From: Hofstenia miamia
Lineage: Eukaryota > Xenacoelomorpha > Acoela
DNA: 64,000 nt
Direction of reading: 5' to 3'
Assembly (NCBI GenBank): GCA_004352715.1
Contig: SCFE01000026.1
Coordinates: 44,643 to 108,642 of the forward strand
The notes beneath the pieces were generated by a model. It worked only from the letters and a program-made list of their open reading frames with translations. It had not been told where the DNA came from and did no database searches. Below, piece by piece: positions 10,765 through 21,294 of the stretch. Position numbers and translations under genes: made by a program. The number at the start of each line of letters is the position of its first letter. Position 1 is the stretch's first letter.

Positions 10765-11337
10765 TTAAACACTTATTTGATAATATTCAGATAAACATTT
10801 TAAATGTTTTACAAAAAATCTCATTGGAAGATTTGATGTTAATAACTCATTATGACTTGAGCAAAGATAATTAAATCTAATTAAAAAATTTATGTATGAT
10901 TTTGAATACATTAAATTGTTCTTTTTTAATTCTCCTTGCAATTCCCTATGTGTACACATGTTTTTTAAATAATTTAAAACATGGCCTTTATATGTAGCTA
11001 TATATAATGAATGTTGATTGTTTGCAATTGTTGCTTCATCTAATACAATTAATGTGTGCATACCAGCTGCAATAGATGAAGTATCTAATTGCATATCCAA
11101 ATAACTTTTACAATGGAGATCTTCTTTTAGGCTATTTTTAAATTCATCTATCGGAATTTTTTTTGATTTACTTTTCTTTTCTTCATGACAACTATAAAAT
11201 TCTATTTCATAAATAGTTGAAAATTCATGTAATAGTTGTTTATACAAATCCTTTTTTGATGAAGTTATTAATGGATAAATTGCTTTTGTTAATCTGTAAT
11301 AATCAGCTTTAAAACTATCTACTTCTGATTGATTCAT
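10765..11337 (-). CDS. Unrecognised 190-residue protein, possibly a transposon-cargo gene or exon
   Basis: An uninterrupted frame of 190 codons, long for a region where other coding pieces are broken. It begins MNQSEVDSF, has a lysine-rich patch (EEKKSKSKKIP, around residues 53-63) and a helical C-terminus with SYINFLIRFNYLCSSHNELL and FFVKHLKCLSEYYQ. No signal peptide or membrane segment is obvious and I recognise no domain. Upstream on the minus strand a TTTAG just before the ATG could be a splice acceptor. Its stop is followed by the 63-bp array. Position beside the Polinton-type polymerase makes an element-encoded origin possible, but nothing in the sequence proves that. Confidence 0.4.
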   Translation of the reverse strand: MNQSEVDSFKADYYRLTKAIYPLITSSKKDLYKQLLHEFSTIYEIEFYSCHEEKKSKSKKIPIDEFKNSLKEDLHCKSYLDMQLDTSSIAAGMHTLIVLDEATIANNQHSLYIATYKGHVLNYLKNMCTHRELQGELKKNNLMYSKSYINFLIRFNYLCSSHNELLTSNLPMRFFVKHLKCLSEYYQISV

Positions 11338-11394
11338 AATTTTGCTAAATGCACAATTTAGAATTTTTAGAAGTTAGATATTAAAGTCTTACCT

Positions 11395-11525
11395 CTCAGT
11401 GTGTTGACTGTTGTAATAGAAGGGAAACGCCTGAATAATAACACGCAGGTGGATTATCACAAATGTTGCTTTGCCAACCCCATTACACAGATGTTTCACT
11501 ATCTGGCAACACACTGTGCCTCTTA
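11395..11525 (-). pseudogene. Possible Pif1/Helitron-type helicase fragment (P-loop region)
   Basis: One minus-strand frame reads HLCNGVGKATFVIIHLRVII then FPFYYNSQ. This resembles the region around the Walker A loop of Pif1-like helicases in mobile elements, which typically runs GGAGVGKSxLI followed 15-20 residues later by FYNS. The P-loop here is degenerate (NGVGKA). Only about 40 residues are recognisable, so this is a weak call. Confidence 0.3.
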
Positions 11526-11746
11526 TAAATCGAAATTTTTAATTAAAACCATATGAAATAAAATTTCTCATTACATCCCAATGTGTATGTTAGTTATATT
11601 TAGCAAAAAAAATTGCTCAAAAACACATTGTTACATAGTTGAAATGGGGGTATAATTGAATAATTGTTTATACGGGTATGGCCGTAATTTTTTTGACCCA
11701 TGGCTGCCAAATCCAGAATTTCTAAAAAACGCCTTTTTTCTTATCN
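11526..11746. other. No recognisable gene; ends at a single N
   Basis: AT-rich sequence running to an N at 11746, directly before a (TA)n tract. Confidence 0.4.
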
Positions 11747-11782
<36 letters not shown>

Positions 11783-12036
11783 CATAAAGGGGTTCTAGAT
11801 ACTATGGAATTTGTAACCACGCCAAAACTTTACTATTTTCCATGTATTCAGCGCCTTTTTTGATGGATAGCCAGAATATTTCATTTTATCAAAAAATTTT
11901 ACATTGCGCATTTGGAATGGAGGTCTAATTTCTTATGTATGAGTTTCAAGTTTTTTCAAAAAAAAATTTTTTTGACTCGTAGCTTTCCACATTGTAGATA
12001 CTTTAAAATTTTGTATCCCAAGCCCATATGTATATA
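11747..12036. mobile_element. Short MITE-like insertion flanked by (TA)n on both sides
   Basis: A ~230-bp AT-rich segment has imperfect inverted ends: GGGGTTCTAGATAC at 11788-11801 on the left and GTATCCCAAGCCC at 12013-12025 on the right (reverse complement GGGCTTGGGATAC). It is flanked by TA tracts at 11747-11778 and 12030-12044. No ORF. The arrangement matches the better supported TA-flanked elements at 55258 and 62200. The inverted ends are short and imperfect, so confidence is moderate. Confidence 0.45.
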
Positions 12037-12199
12037 TATATATAGAATATATGTTGGTTAACTACGCCTATTAAATGTATGTGTTTTCAAATGTCAGTGT
12101 ATATTTAGCTCAAATGTATTCAAAATATCAAAGGATAATTGGATGTTGAAATTGCAAAGGACCACGATATCCTGCTTCTAACCTATGCTACCTAGCAAG

Positions 12200-12375
12200 T
12201 TGCAATTCGTCACACATTGTCATGTCTGAACATTTTCTGCACCAACTTTTCACACTCTTTTATCAGATGATCAACTGTCTCCAACTCTTTCTTAAATAGC
12301 CTGCATTTGTTATTTACCTCAGTTCTTCTGTGTATGTGCTTCTTCACTAAAAAACAAGAAATTTTTATGGACAAC
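12200..12375 (-). pseudogene. Non-LTR reverse transcriptase C-terminal fragment (zinc-finger tail)
   Basis: Minus-strand translation gives VKKHIHRRTEVNNKCRLFKK, then ETVDHLIKECEKLVQK and MFRHDNV. This matches the C-terminal tail of invertebrate reverse transcriptases of the R2-like/LINE type, where CRxCGExxETVxHLxxxCxxLA is followed by YxxRHDNV. The second cysteine of the first pair is phenylalanine here. A stop follows. Nothing else of the element is recognisable nearby, so this is a 5'-truncated scrap. Confidence 0.6.
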
Positions 12376-12477
12376 TCAAATGAAGGACACCAGTGGATTT
12401 TAAAATTTGTTATATGAATTGGTATTTAAGTGCAAGCATATTTTGCAAATATAATTTTCAATTGTTTGATTTTACTA

Positions 12478-12663
12478 ATCGCGTAATACGCAAAGATGAT
12501 TATTTACCTATCTGCGTAATACGCAGCGATGAATATCTTATTACGCACATAGTACGCAGTGATTATTATCGTACTAACTGCGTAATACGCGGCGTCACTA
12601 TCTTGGTAATATTGACATAGCATAGTACTTAAACTTACTAAGATTGCTAATTATTTTTAACCT
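12478..12663. repeat. 33-bp repeats carrying the palindromic word TGCGTAATACGCA, next to a shared element end
   Basis: Four units with a 33-34-bp period (12480, 12513, about 12546, about 12579) each contain a form of TGCGTAATACGCA, symmetric about its central base. Because the period is 11 codons, the plus strand reads an 11-residue repeat (CVIRSDEYL-like) within a 75-codon frame (12393-12620), but no function is known. The sequence from 12620 to 12663 (CTTACTAAGATT ... ATTTTTAACCTG) is the reverse complement of the element end at 4608-4655. Confidence 0.6.
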
Positions 12664-13289
12664 GTGTAACAATTTAAAATTAATTACATCAAATTTGATA
12701 TTGATATTCAAATCATTACAAAGTTTGTATCCCAATTCCGTGCTAAATTTGTAAAAATCATCATTTGATAGCCTTGAACATTCATGTGATTTTTTAATAC
12801 AATTACATCAACATAGTTTATCCATGTTATCAATAACATTTTTTCTGGAAATGTATAATTATTTTGGGATTGATAATTGGCTTTGATATTCTGTCCCAAC
12901 AAGAACTCTTATTTTTTCATGAATACCCTTTGCAGCATCAAGGATTTCTAAAAGGTTTTGTCGAATTGTGCCAATATAAGTTGTAGATAAGCAATTGCAA
13001 AGTTTTCCACTAAAAGTAATTATCATAAGTAACATTTCTTCCCTTTTCAACATATGTTACTAGAAGACTCATTAATTTTTTTGGGGAAACATTCAGATAT
13101 ATCAATCTACAAAAGTTCTTTTCCAGTGCATGTATCGAATTAATAGGAATATAGGACTTTTTAGCTGGAGCTTTTCAAATTTACTGCATTTGCAAGTACC
13201 TAAATTTACAATTAACCAAGGACGTTAATATATTAATGCCCTTGATTTAACATAATAGCTAGTCATGTATGTAGAAAATTAATAAATGA
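12664..13289. other. Unassigned region with two short minus-strand frames
   Basis: Overlapping minus-strand frames (12708-12902 and 12859-13053) read as one protein with a frameshift near 12880, since LVGTEYQSQ in one frame continues as NYQSQNNYTFPEK in the other. No domain is recognised; likely a broken remnant. Confidence 0.3.
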
Positions 13290-13295
13290 CTGAAA

Positions 13296-13332
<37 letters not shown>

Positions 13333-13375
13333 TGTTATATATTGTATATATAATATATATATATATATATATCAT
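13290..13375. repeat. (TA)n microsatellite, compound
   Basis: Two TA tracts (about 13299-13327 and 13345-13372) separated by a short GTAGTTG-containing spacer. Confidence 0.9.
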
Positions 13376-15383
13376 ATATAAATACATTCCTATATATGTA
13401 TGTTGATAATTTCATTAGTAATTTCTTATAAACTAGCACCTAACTGTTCTGGTGCATGTGCTCCCCCAAACAGTCAGAATACTTTACGCAAATTGAACTT
13501 GAAATTTTATTTTTAATTTGAAAGTTTTCTTTGTTCAGTGAAAATTCTTGGAATTTCATTTGTGTACCTGCAAGATTTTGTAAGAAATATTTAAGTAAAC
13601 AATCACAAATCGTTAACAATAAACATATTGTGTATCATTTAAAAAACTGTTAATATACTGAATAATAAGAAACAATTCAATTCAGAATAAGTATGAATAA
13701 AAAAATAACAAAAACAAATGGTCAACAAATACAATAAAAAATAGGTTAATCTAATGTAAATTTTAAGATAAGATCACTTGCATTACAAATAAACGTCATT
13801 TCTCAGATTCTCTCTCAGTAGTTTGTAATATAATTTTAATTTAGATAGATATCTTATATCACTGTCTAAGACATTCCACAATTTGGATTATGTATAAGCT
13901 ATAGGAACTGTCCCAGAATTTTTTTTGAGTATTGATGCTGCTTTATTACTTCTGTTGGTCTTGTTGATGAATCTATCAAGAAGCTTAATTGATTTATGAG
14001 CATACATGAATTTATGGAATAGATTTAAAGATTGAAGTTTTATAGTTTCATATAGAGGTAAAATTAATTGTTTCATTATGTAATTTACTGATTCATATTT
14101 TGGGATACTATACATAGTACGAATCGCCCAATTGATTGTTTAAGTCAGTTTTTTTTTGTGTTGGGTAGATAGACTGATGAGTAGAAATGAACAATAGTTC
14201 AAACGTGACAGTACAAAGGCATGCAAAACTTCAACATGTACAGATAGATGCCTTATCAAGTACAAGTAGCGGATTCCCTTGCACAATTTACTAATTTTGT
14301 TCTGAAAAAATTTGGTGAAAACTAATTTATTATCAATATCCCCACCAAGGTAATTTATGTTGGCTTGACTATCTACAGTTTAATGTAAAATATTAATTTG
14401 AGCATGTTGTTCAATTATATCATTAAAGAAAACTCCGAACTGCGTTTTGTTTGTGTTTATTTTAAGACAATTATTAGTGAGATATTCTGTTACTCTATCA
14501 AGATCTCTGCAATTTTGCTTTAGCATTAGAAAGTGTGTTGCTGGAAGAAATAATACAAATGTCATCAGCATACAAAATTAACTCAGATTTATTCACAACT
14601 GATTGTATGTGATTGATATACAAAGTAAACGACAGCGGACCTAAAACAATCCGGCACTCCTCACAAGGTAGTTTCATAATTAGAAAAAGTATTATTTAAC
14701 TTAACTCTTTGAAATCTATTCTGAACGAAATCGTCAAGCAATTTTACAGCATCAGCACTAAACTTCTTGTGTAATAACTTTTCCATTAACAACATGTGGT
14801 CTATGGTATCAAAGGCTTTGCTCAGGTTAAGGAGTACAATACATGAACAAAGGTTAGAGTTTAAGTATGATCATATGGTCTCAGTTAATCTCAACACACA
14901 ATGAGAACTTGAAGATGACTTCTTATATGAAAATTGATCGTCTGAAATTAAATTATTGTCTTCTATATTCTCAACTATTTGTTTGCAAAGTAGCTTTTCA
15001 AAACCTTTTGCGAAAAGATTGGTGATGGCAATAAGGCGGTAGTTTGTCTCCACTTTTGGTATATGGGAATAATGTCTGACTTTTTTAAGGAGTTGGAAAA
15101 ACAGACCTGCTAATGGCATCATTTACAATGGACTGGAAGTGTCTGAGGATACAGTCATCAAGTTTTTTAATAATGTGAATTAGAACGCCATATGAACTGG
15201 CCAACTTGATTTTCAAGCTATTAATTGCCTGTCTGATTTTGTATAGTGAAATGCAGGAGAAATGGAAAGGCTTACTGTAACATCATCTATGAGAACAAGT
15301 CAGTGTGGTATATTTATGAAGACCAAAATTTCCCATGTTTATAAAAGCCTTATTTAAAAATTCAACAATTTGTTTTTTGTTTG

Positions 15384-15512
15384 TTATTATCTGATTACCA
15401 TTTCTAATTATCTGATTACCATTTCTAATTATCTGATTACCATTTCTAATTATCTGATTACCATTTCTAATTATCTGATTACAATTTCTAATTATCTGAT
15501 TACCATTTCTAA
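15384..15512 (-). repeat. 21-bp tandem repeat, six units, coding IIRNGNQ in frame
   Basis: Six head-to-tail copies of TTATCTGATTACCATTTCTAA (one with a base change) sit between endonuclease and reverse transcriptase. On the minus strand they encode IIRNGNQ repeated without breaking the frame (one unit IIRNCNQ). The expansion is recent compared with the decay around it, because units are nearly identical. Confidence 0.93.
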
Positions 15513-16659
15513 TTGATTGTATGTGACTGGATTTGATGGTATTTTTTGCTAAGTGTTTAATGTATTTCCATTTAGCAGCAGAATCTCTGCATTCAGCATA
15601 TGCCTGCTTCTCTTTGTCAGCCATGAATCACCTTAAACTGCATTCATAATCGTTTTTCTAGTGAAGATAATTTGCCTCTTAAATGCTTCACATCATTTCA
15701 GATTTAGCTTTCTAATAGATGGTGGACAGAATTCATTTGAGATTTTTGAATTGTCACTAACCTTTTTAAAGATCAGTGGAGCATGTTTACCAAAAAAAAT
15801 TTAATAGAATTTTGAAAGAATGCTGATTTTATTGAAATATTATGGCAAAAGTAGATGTAGTCCCACTTAATACTCTCAAGATCATTAGCAAAGCTGGAGT
15901 TTGAAGTTCAAAAAGTTTCTAACAGCGACTTTCACATATTCCAAAACTATGGCATGCCAGTTTTTATTTATTGCAACAATTAAATTGTGATCTGAAAAAC
16001 TGCTAAAAACTGCATACTTAAAACCCATATAATTTTCCTTATCATGTATAAGGTAGTCTATCCTTGTCTTGGACCAAGTTGGTATATCATAATTGACTAA
16101 ACCTAGGTTGAAATCATTGATAAGGGCGCTTACAAGATTCCTTTCACGACAATTGAAATAATCTAAGTTAAATTCGCCCATTAAATAAATTGGTTTACCT
16201 TCAGTGTAAGCGTTCACCAACTCAATAGGTTGATATCAAAAAATCTGGCTTGTAAATTCTTAATGGGGTTATATGTTTTGTTTATGAGAGTGTTACTAGC
16301 TGCTGACACACACCTAATGTCAATCCATATGCTTTCTATCACGTCTTAATTTATTTCAAGATCATAACGTCTGGAAAAACAAAACACTTGGGGAGCAACA
16401 ATAATTACCCACCACCTCGACTTGCACGATTGTGGACAGAAACATTGATTACCTTGGGCAACGGATTAAATGCATTTGGATCATGTGCATCCATAAGCCA
16501 AGTCTCTACACATCCAAATATGCAGTTTACACCAATGACGTGAATATTTTGAAAAAATGAATGTTTGTGACATTGTAGACTGCATAAATTCAAAAAACAT
16601 ATTTTTATATCGTTTTCATGGTACTTGTAGAAATTTCCCAAGTTCATAACATCTGATAC

Positions 16660-16686
16660 CGGACCTGGATTAAGTTCAATGTCATC
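16660..16686 (-). other. 2A-like ribosome-skipping motif DDIELNPGP
   Basis: Residues 87-95 of ORF2 read DDIELNPGP, an exact match to the 2A consensus D(V/I)ExNPG|P. A hydrophobic stretch (VVLIYCLLLC) stands directly in front. 2A-like motifs at the N-terminus of ORF2 are established for some AP-endonuclease non-LTR elements in invertebrates; they let the ribosome skip one peptide bond and release an N-terminal peptide. Activity here is inferred from the motif alone. Confidence 0.85.
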
Positions 16687-17039
16687 ACATAACAATAAAC
16701 AATATATTAACACAACTGAACATTTAGTGAAAAAAATACGATGAACATATATTTTGTGTGAGGAGTGCTTATAAATTGTGCATGCGAAAAAGTTTATACT
16801 ATGAGTTATACTTCCTATTCTGATGTTTTCTGTTTCAATGTGGATTTTACTACTACGATGTAAATGTATATACATAAATATAGCATTGCAAGTGATCTTA
16901 GCAAATACAATTAGGCCTACACTATGCATTCTGATAATAAACATTTAATAGCATAAAGCACTTTCCATAAATCCTTGGGTTGAAAACTTTTCTTTGCTTC
17001 TCCATATACAAGTGCTTCTCTGTAATTACAATAACGATT

Positions 17040-17857
17040 TTAATTTAGAACTTTGGCATAATGCCCAAAATACGTCTTAATTTGCTTTAGAATGAGAGAT
17101 AGACCTATTCTAGAAAAATGCATTCCATCTTTAGCAATGGGTTTTGGATTTGTGACTTTTTCTTGCTCTATAAATATATTGAAAACATTAACACCCAAGT
17201 TATGTGATTCGCATATAGAAGAGAACTTTATTGAGCTTTAACAATTACTTTGTTGATGTGCATTTTGTCATGTTTTGTAATTGGTGTAATTTCCATTAAG
17301 TATATCTTCTGATGTTTAAATCTTGACTTAACTAGATGAACAAGATCAATGAGGTCTTTGTGGAAAATGTCTGAGCTATCTTCATTTTTTGCATGTAAAG
17401 CATCAATTAAGCCACTGTTAATGACAACCTTGTTAATCGTTTGAATAGGATATTTTCAATTATTTCAAATAGCTCTTTCATATTCCTTCTCTTATATGAA
17501 TGAATGCAGCAACTCTAATTTTTTACTAAATTATCAGGCTTTTTATATTTCAAAGTAGAGTTCCCAATAATAAAGAGATGTGCTGTCAGCAATTGATTTG
17601 ATAACTTTCTTAACAAATTCGGGTGATTTAATAATCTTATGTTCATATGCATTACTATATTCTGGAATTGTTTCATTTTCTGTTGGCTCAATTACCGCTC
17701 CAAAATTGCTATTCAGAGGTGCAGCTATATCCTCCTCCTCCAGAGGTTGATTAACGTCTATAACCTCTTCTGTAATAATTATTAAAATTATAATTGTTGC
17801 AACAGTCTTATCATAAATAAATAATAAGAGTTCTCGTAATTTGTTAACTTCTAGCAA
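17040..17857 (-). pseudogene. Non-LTR retrotransposon ORF1 with SGNH/GDSL esterase-like domain, frameshifted
   Basis: Minus-strand reading with three frame changes: an acidic N-terminal part (VNQPLEEEDIAAPLNS), then FIIGNSTLKY, the block I position (normally GDS, here GNS), SYKRRNMKELFEIIENI, then NKVVINSGLIDAL at the block III position (an asparagine followed by glycine-rich turn), then DLVHLVKSRFKHQKIYLMEI, and finally AKDGMHFSRIGLS, the block V DGxH motif with the catalytic histidine. It ends at a stop at 17040-17042, about 95 bp before the ORF2 methionine at 16944. CR1-type elements with esterase ORF1 are known; the domain may aid membrane or lipid interaction of the RNP, which is unproven. 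The serine is retained but the aspartate of GDS is lost. Confidence 0.72.
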
Positions 17858-19140
17858 CCTGATTCAGTTTATAAGAGGTGTGTGTGCTTTAGATGCGATA
17901 GATTCAACAACAGCAGGTTTGTTACTATTAGATAAAAATATTTTCTAGAACTACAGAGTGTGCTACTTCACATTTTACCAGGTGGTTGTCAAATCTTATC
18001 TAGGAACATTGTAATTTCATTTTGTAAAACTCTCATTATAACATAATTTTATAGAAAAGTTTAAATTAATTATAAATGACAATTTGACTTTATCAGTAAT
18101 CAGAAAAATCGTTTAAATGATTTACATGAAAATGAGCATATTTGCTAATTGCATGTGCATTGCCAGTTGACCAACTATTGAAACTGCAAGCGGCCAAGTC
18201 TACTTAAGAAGATTAACTGAAACTGCTGGTTGGAATGTACAGTTAATTCAAACTCGTGTAGCTGGTTGGACAACTGTATTTGTTAATGCATACTTGTACA
18301 AATAGTGCTCGCGGATTTTATTTGCTAATTCAACGCCAGTGACCAACCAACCAATTAATATAGTCATACTCAACGTTTTCGAATTGAATTTGAGTTACTC
18401 TGACAGAGTTCGAATATTTACAATTCAAACTAGAATATTTTTTTGAAGAATAGTCCTATTCCGAATTTGTTCATTTTTTTAAAATTTCCTAGTTTTTTTT
18501 TGACTAAAACATATTTATTTGCAGTTGATAAAGCAAGTGAAATTTAAAATAATTTATTTTTCAAGGGGTTTTCATTTGAGTCTGAGTAAAAGTATTAATG
18601 AATTCTTTTCAGAGTTTTTTGATGAAGTTTTGCGAATTCGTGCGAGTTGGAGTTTTAAAATTCCGAGTACTTGAAAACCCTGGTTACATTGCGTGATTAC
18701 CAACTGTGCAATTTTTATTTGTCTTCACCACCACAATACGTGTCTAGCATTTGGCGACCTGGTAGCTTTTGTGATCAACCGGAGATCATATTGCGTGATT
18801 TTCGAGATTTTTCAACAAGTCACTCTCACACAAATTCAGCCATAATTGCAAGTGGAGAGATGAAAGTAAAATATAAATATATAAAATAAAATGCAATAAT
18901 TCAGCTAGTGTACTTAATGTACTGCTTTATTAGTTTTACGAAAATTTTAAATGTCTGTTACCAATTAAAAAATACAGGCAAGCATACAATGAAAACAAAA
19001 ATATATCAGCATTTAATAATTGCAATTGCTTTATTTAGCCACTAGATGGCTACCAACCACCAAAACAATTTCTTGATATGCAACACCCCCACCCCCACTC
19101 AAAATTTTGCAACAATAAGCTACAGTAACTTATCAAAGTT
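17858..19140. other. AT-rich stretch without recognisable gene
   Basis: The 5' flank of the non-LTR element may extend some way here. Short frames only. Between 18160 and 18360 the words CCAGTTGACCAAC, GCTGGTTGGAC and CCAGTGACCAACCAACC recur, perhaps a further weak word cluster, but no boundary or core can be recognised. Confidence 0.4.
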
Positions 19141-19149
19141 ATAATTATA

Positions 19150-19325
19150 ACCTTAACCTTAACACAAACCATGTCCTAAACCATAACCCTACCTCCAAAC
19201 CAAACTCCAATTATATCTCTAACTCTAGCCCAAAACATAACTGTAAACCCAACTCTAACTTTAAGCTAAGTGTTACATTAACATTAATCTTACCCCCAAA
19301 ACATAAACTTAACATGGTACTATGT
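19150..19325. repeat. Degenerate CTAACCC-like C-rich strand repeat
   Basis: About 175 bp rich in TAACC, CCTAAACC and CTCTAAC words (for example AACCATAACCCTACCTCC), like an eroded telomere-type or minisatellite repeat. There is no clean unit. Confidence 0.5.
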
Positions 19326-19503
19326 TTTACACAATGATAGGGCGGTCTCAATCAAAACATATTCGTTTTAATTTATGAAAACAAGGCAAAGCCTTTTAAG
19401 AAGGCTTTGAAACAAAGTAACTACGTGAAAAGATCAAGGGAAAAGTGCTGTGGTGATTGAATAAACATTTCGAATTCCTATAACTGCTTTGTAAGCAAAA
19501 CTC

Positions 19504-20001
19504 TTACATAATAATAATAAGTGTTTTTTTGTAAAGCAACTGTTTCACTAAATTATAAGAACAGTACATAAATTTCCATATATTGTTATGGTTAAGATTT
19601 CTTTCATAGGCCAAAAGTTTTCTCAACATCCAGAAACATCTAACTGGTTGAAATTTTCGTAATTTGGCATACAATTCTGATAAAGTGTCCATCACCTTAC
19701 TTTCCATTATAGCAGTGAAACCAGTATATTCTAAATGTGACCTGATATAGGCGATTATTTCACAGGTATCATTTCCAGGGTTAAGAATGGGAGTAGTAAC
19801 AACATCTTGTGGAATTTCAACTCTATCAAACATTGAACAAATTTGATATTTTATAATAACAGCCTTAATTGAAAAAATTAGATTGTCAACCATTATATAT
19901 TTTGGCTGAATACGCATAACACAGTTTTGCAAAGCATGTGCCTTGCAAAATACATGAAAATAATGCATATTATCTTTTAATATTTCTTTTGCTGCCAGCA
20001 T
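19504..20001 (-). pseudogene. hAT-like transposase fragment (tentative)
   Basis: A 165-codon frame reads FHVFCKAHALQNCVMRIQPK near its start, then VDNLIFSIKAVIIK. A CxAHxLQ/LHR segment followed about 20 residues later by VDxLIxxxKxxxxK resembles the region after the second catalytic aspartate in hAT-like transposases of the CGGBP1-like group. The rest (NDTCEIIAYIRSHLEYTGF, FWMLRKLLAY) I do not recognise. The methionine at 20001 is unlikely to be the true start. It could also be part of the neighbouring P-like remnant. Confidence 0.35.
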
Positions 20002-20692
20002 TCATGGCCAGACCTAGAAATGCGTCGACCACAGATCAGGTCATATCAACAATTAGCTAGCAATTAAACTTCTCATTGGTTAGGCCACGAAGTCAATTAA
20101 TTGAAATTATATATATATATTAGTTAAATTGAATTAAAGTACTCACAATCCAGGATTAATTTTTAAGTTTTGTTCTTAATTTCATGAAACTCAAGGACTT
20201 ACTAAATACAAAAAATGTGTGGGCTGACATTAAATTGCAAAATATATAAAAAAATTTAAATAAGAGGAAAATAATTTAATTGATAGGGATTAATTTTCTC
20301 TTCCATCACTTGCTCTCTTGATTTCAACCACTTGGATGTGAAGAATGATTAATAATGGACACCTCGCTTTTAAAAAATATATTGATAAGTCTATTTATAA
20401 CTTCTTGTGTTGAAGAGAATTCAAAAAAATAAGACTCATATATTAAATTGAAGCCTTTTTGCAGCAGGTAGAGCAGTGTGGCTTGCATCGCTTAAAATAA
20501 ATATTGCAGTGTTGTCTAAAGGAAAGCAGCTCCAACGTTGGAATTCATAAATTACCTTTTGAAAAGAATTCTATGAAATGGGATATTTCCTCAATTGTGT
20601 CTGGGCCCAACGCAAAATTTTGCTAAACATAAAACAATACAAAATGAAGCAACTAAAGTGTTATGTACAGCAATGTACAAAAGCATTTAAAT

Positions 20693-21100
20693 TTAATTGT
20701 CATCATCAAATATTGTTTCAATGATTTCGATATCCGGTGGAGACTCACATTTTAATGAAACATCTTTAAACACTTCGTAAATAGAAATATCCAATTTCAA
20801 TAGCAAGCTGAGTCTTAGATCCTTTACACTTGATAAGACGTGAGAGAATTCTATAAAATACGAACCCCCACTCATTTTCCCAATGCTACCAAACTCTCCT
20901 TCCAAATGATCTGATTGAAATTTGGATAAGAAAACATAGGAAATATTGCACTTAGTTAATAAGTAAACTGCTAGATTGCAAACTCCATATAGGGTTTGCC
21001 AAATTGTATTAGCAGTGTCCTTTTTTTGTACAATAGTTAGAGAATCAGAATAGGCATAAAATTTCTCAAATATGAAAATTTCAAAAAAATGAAAAACTAT
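20693..21100 (-). pseudogene. P-element-like (THAP9-type) transposase C-terminal fragment
   Basis: Minus-strand reading upstream of 20940 gives NLAVYLLTKCNISYVFLSKF, continuing QSDHLEGEFGSIGKMSGGSY, then SSVKDLRLSLLLKLDIS. In P-like transposases of invertebrates the matching segment is 'QSDRLEGEFGxYRQxxGGNYxI', so this is a clear C-terminal signature. It ends in an acidic tail (IIETIFDDDN) and a stop at 20693. Upstream frames (down to about 21260, VKSEKASKRLNDMW) look like the preceding part with frameshifts. The THAP DNA-binding end is not visible. Confidence 0.6.
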
Positions 21101-21294
21101 TGAACAAATTTTAAGAATCTACCTGTGTAAAACAATGATAACGTTAAGAATTTCGTGTTGCTATAACAACATTTCCCAAATCCTGCAAAAATTATAGTCT
21201 ATCATCTGATAGACTGCTGCCCACATGTCATTAAGTCGCTTACTAGCCTTTTCAGATTTAACATTCAAGAATTTAGTTGAAATACAAAATCACA

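Larger units (their letters stand above)
13790..16944 (-). pseudogene. Non-LTR retrotransposon ORF2 (2A-like motif, AP endonuclease, reverse transcriptase), CR1-like, decayed
   Basis: Nearly the whole ORF2 can be followed on the minus strand. From 16944: a hydrophobic N-terminal ~85 residues, then the 2A-like motif DDIELNPGP, then the endonuclease start (ICFLNLCSLQ ... GCVETWL). The next segment has GEFNLD (16161-16178), RIDYLI and SDH (15987-15995). A linker with seven-residue repeats follows (15384-15512). Reverse transcriptase pieces are PKVETNYRLIAITNLFAKGFE (about 15060-15000), LSKAFDTIDH (about 14820) and the catalytic YADD (14561-14572). The C-terminal tail ends in LWNVLDSDIRYLSKLKLYYK near 13840-13800. 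Many frameshifts separate the pieces, so it is inactive, but all catalytic landmarks except the first endonuclease residues are readable. The esterase-like ORF1 lies ~95 bp upstream. Confidence 0.9.

Noticed and set aside
19150-19325. Internal telomere
   Set aside because: C-rich TAACC-type words are present but no regular unit or long run; too degenerate to call telomeric.
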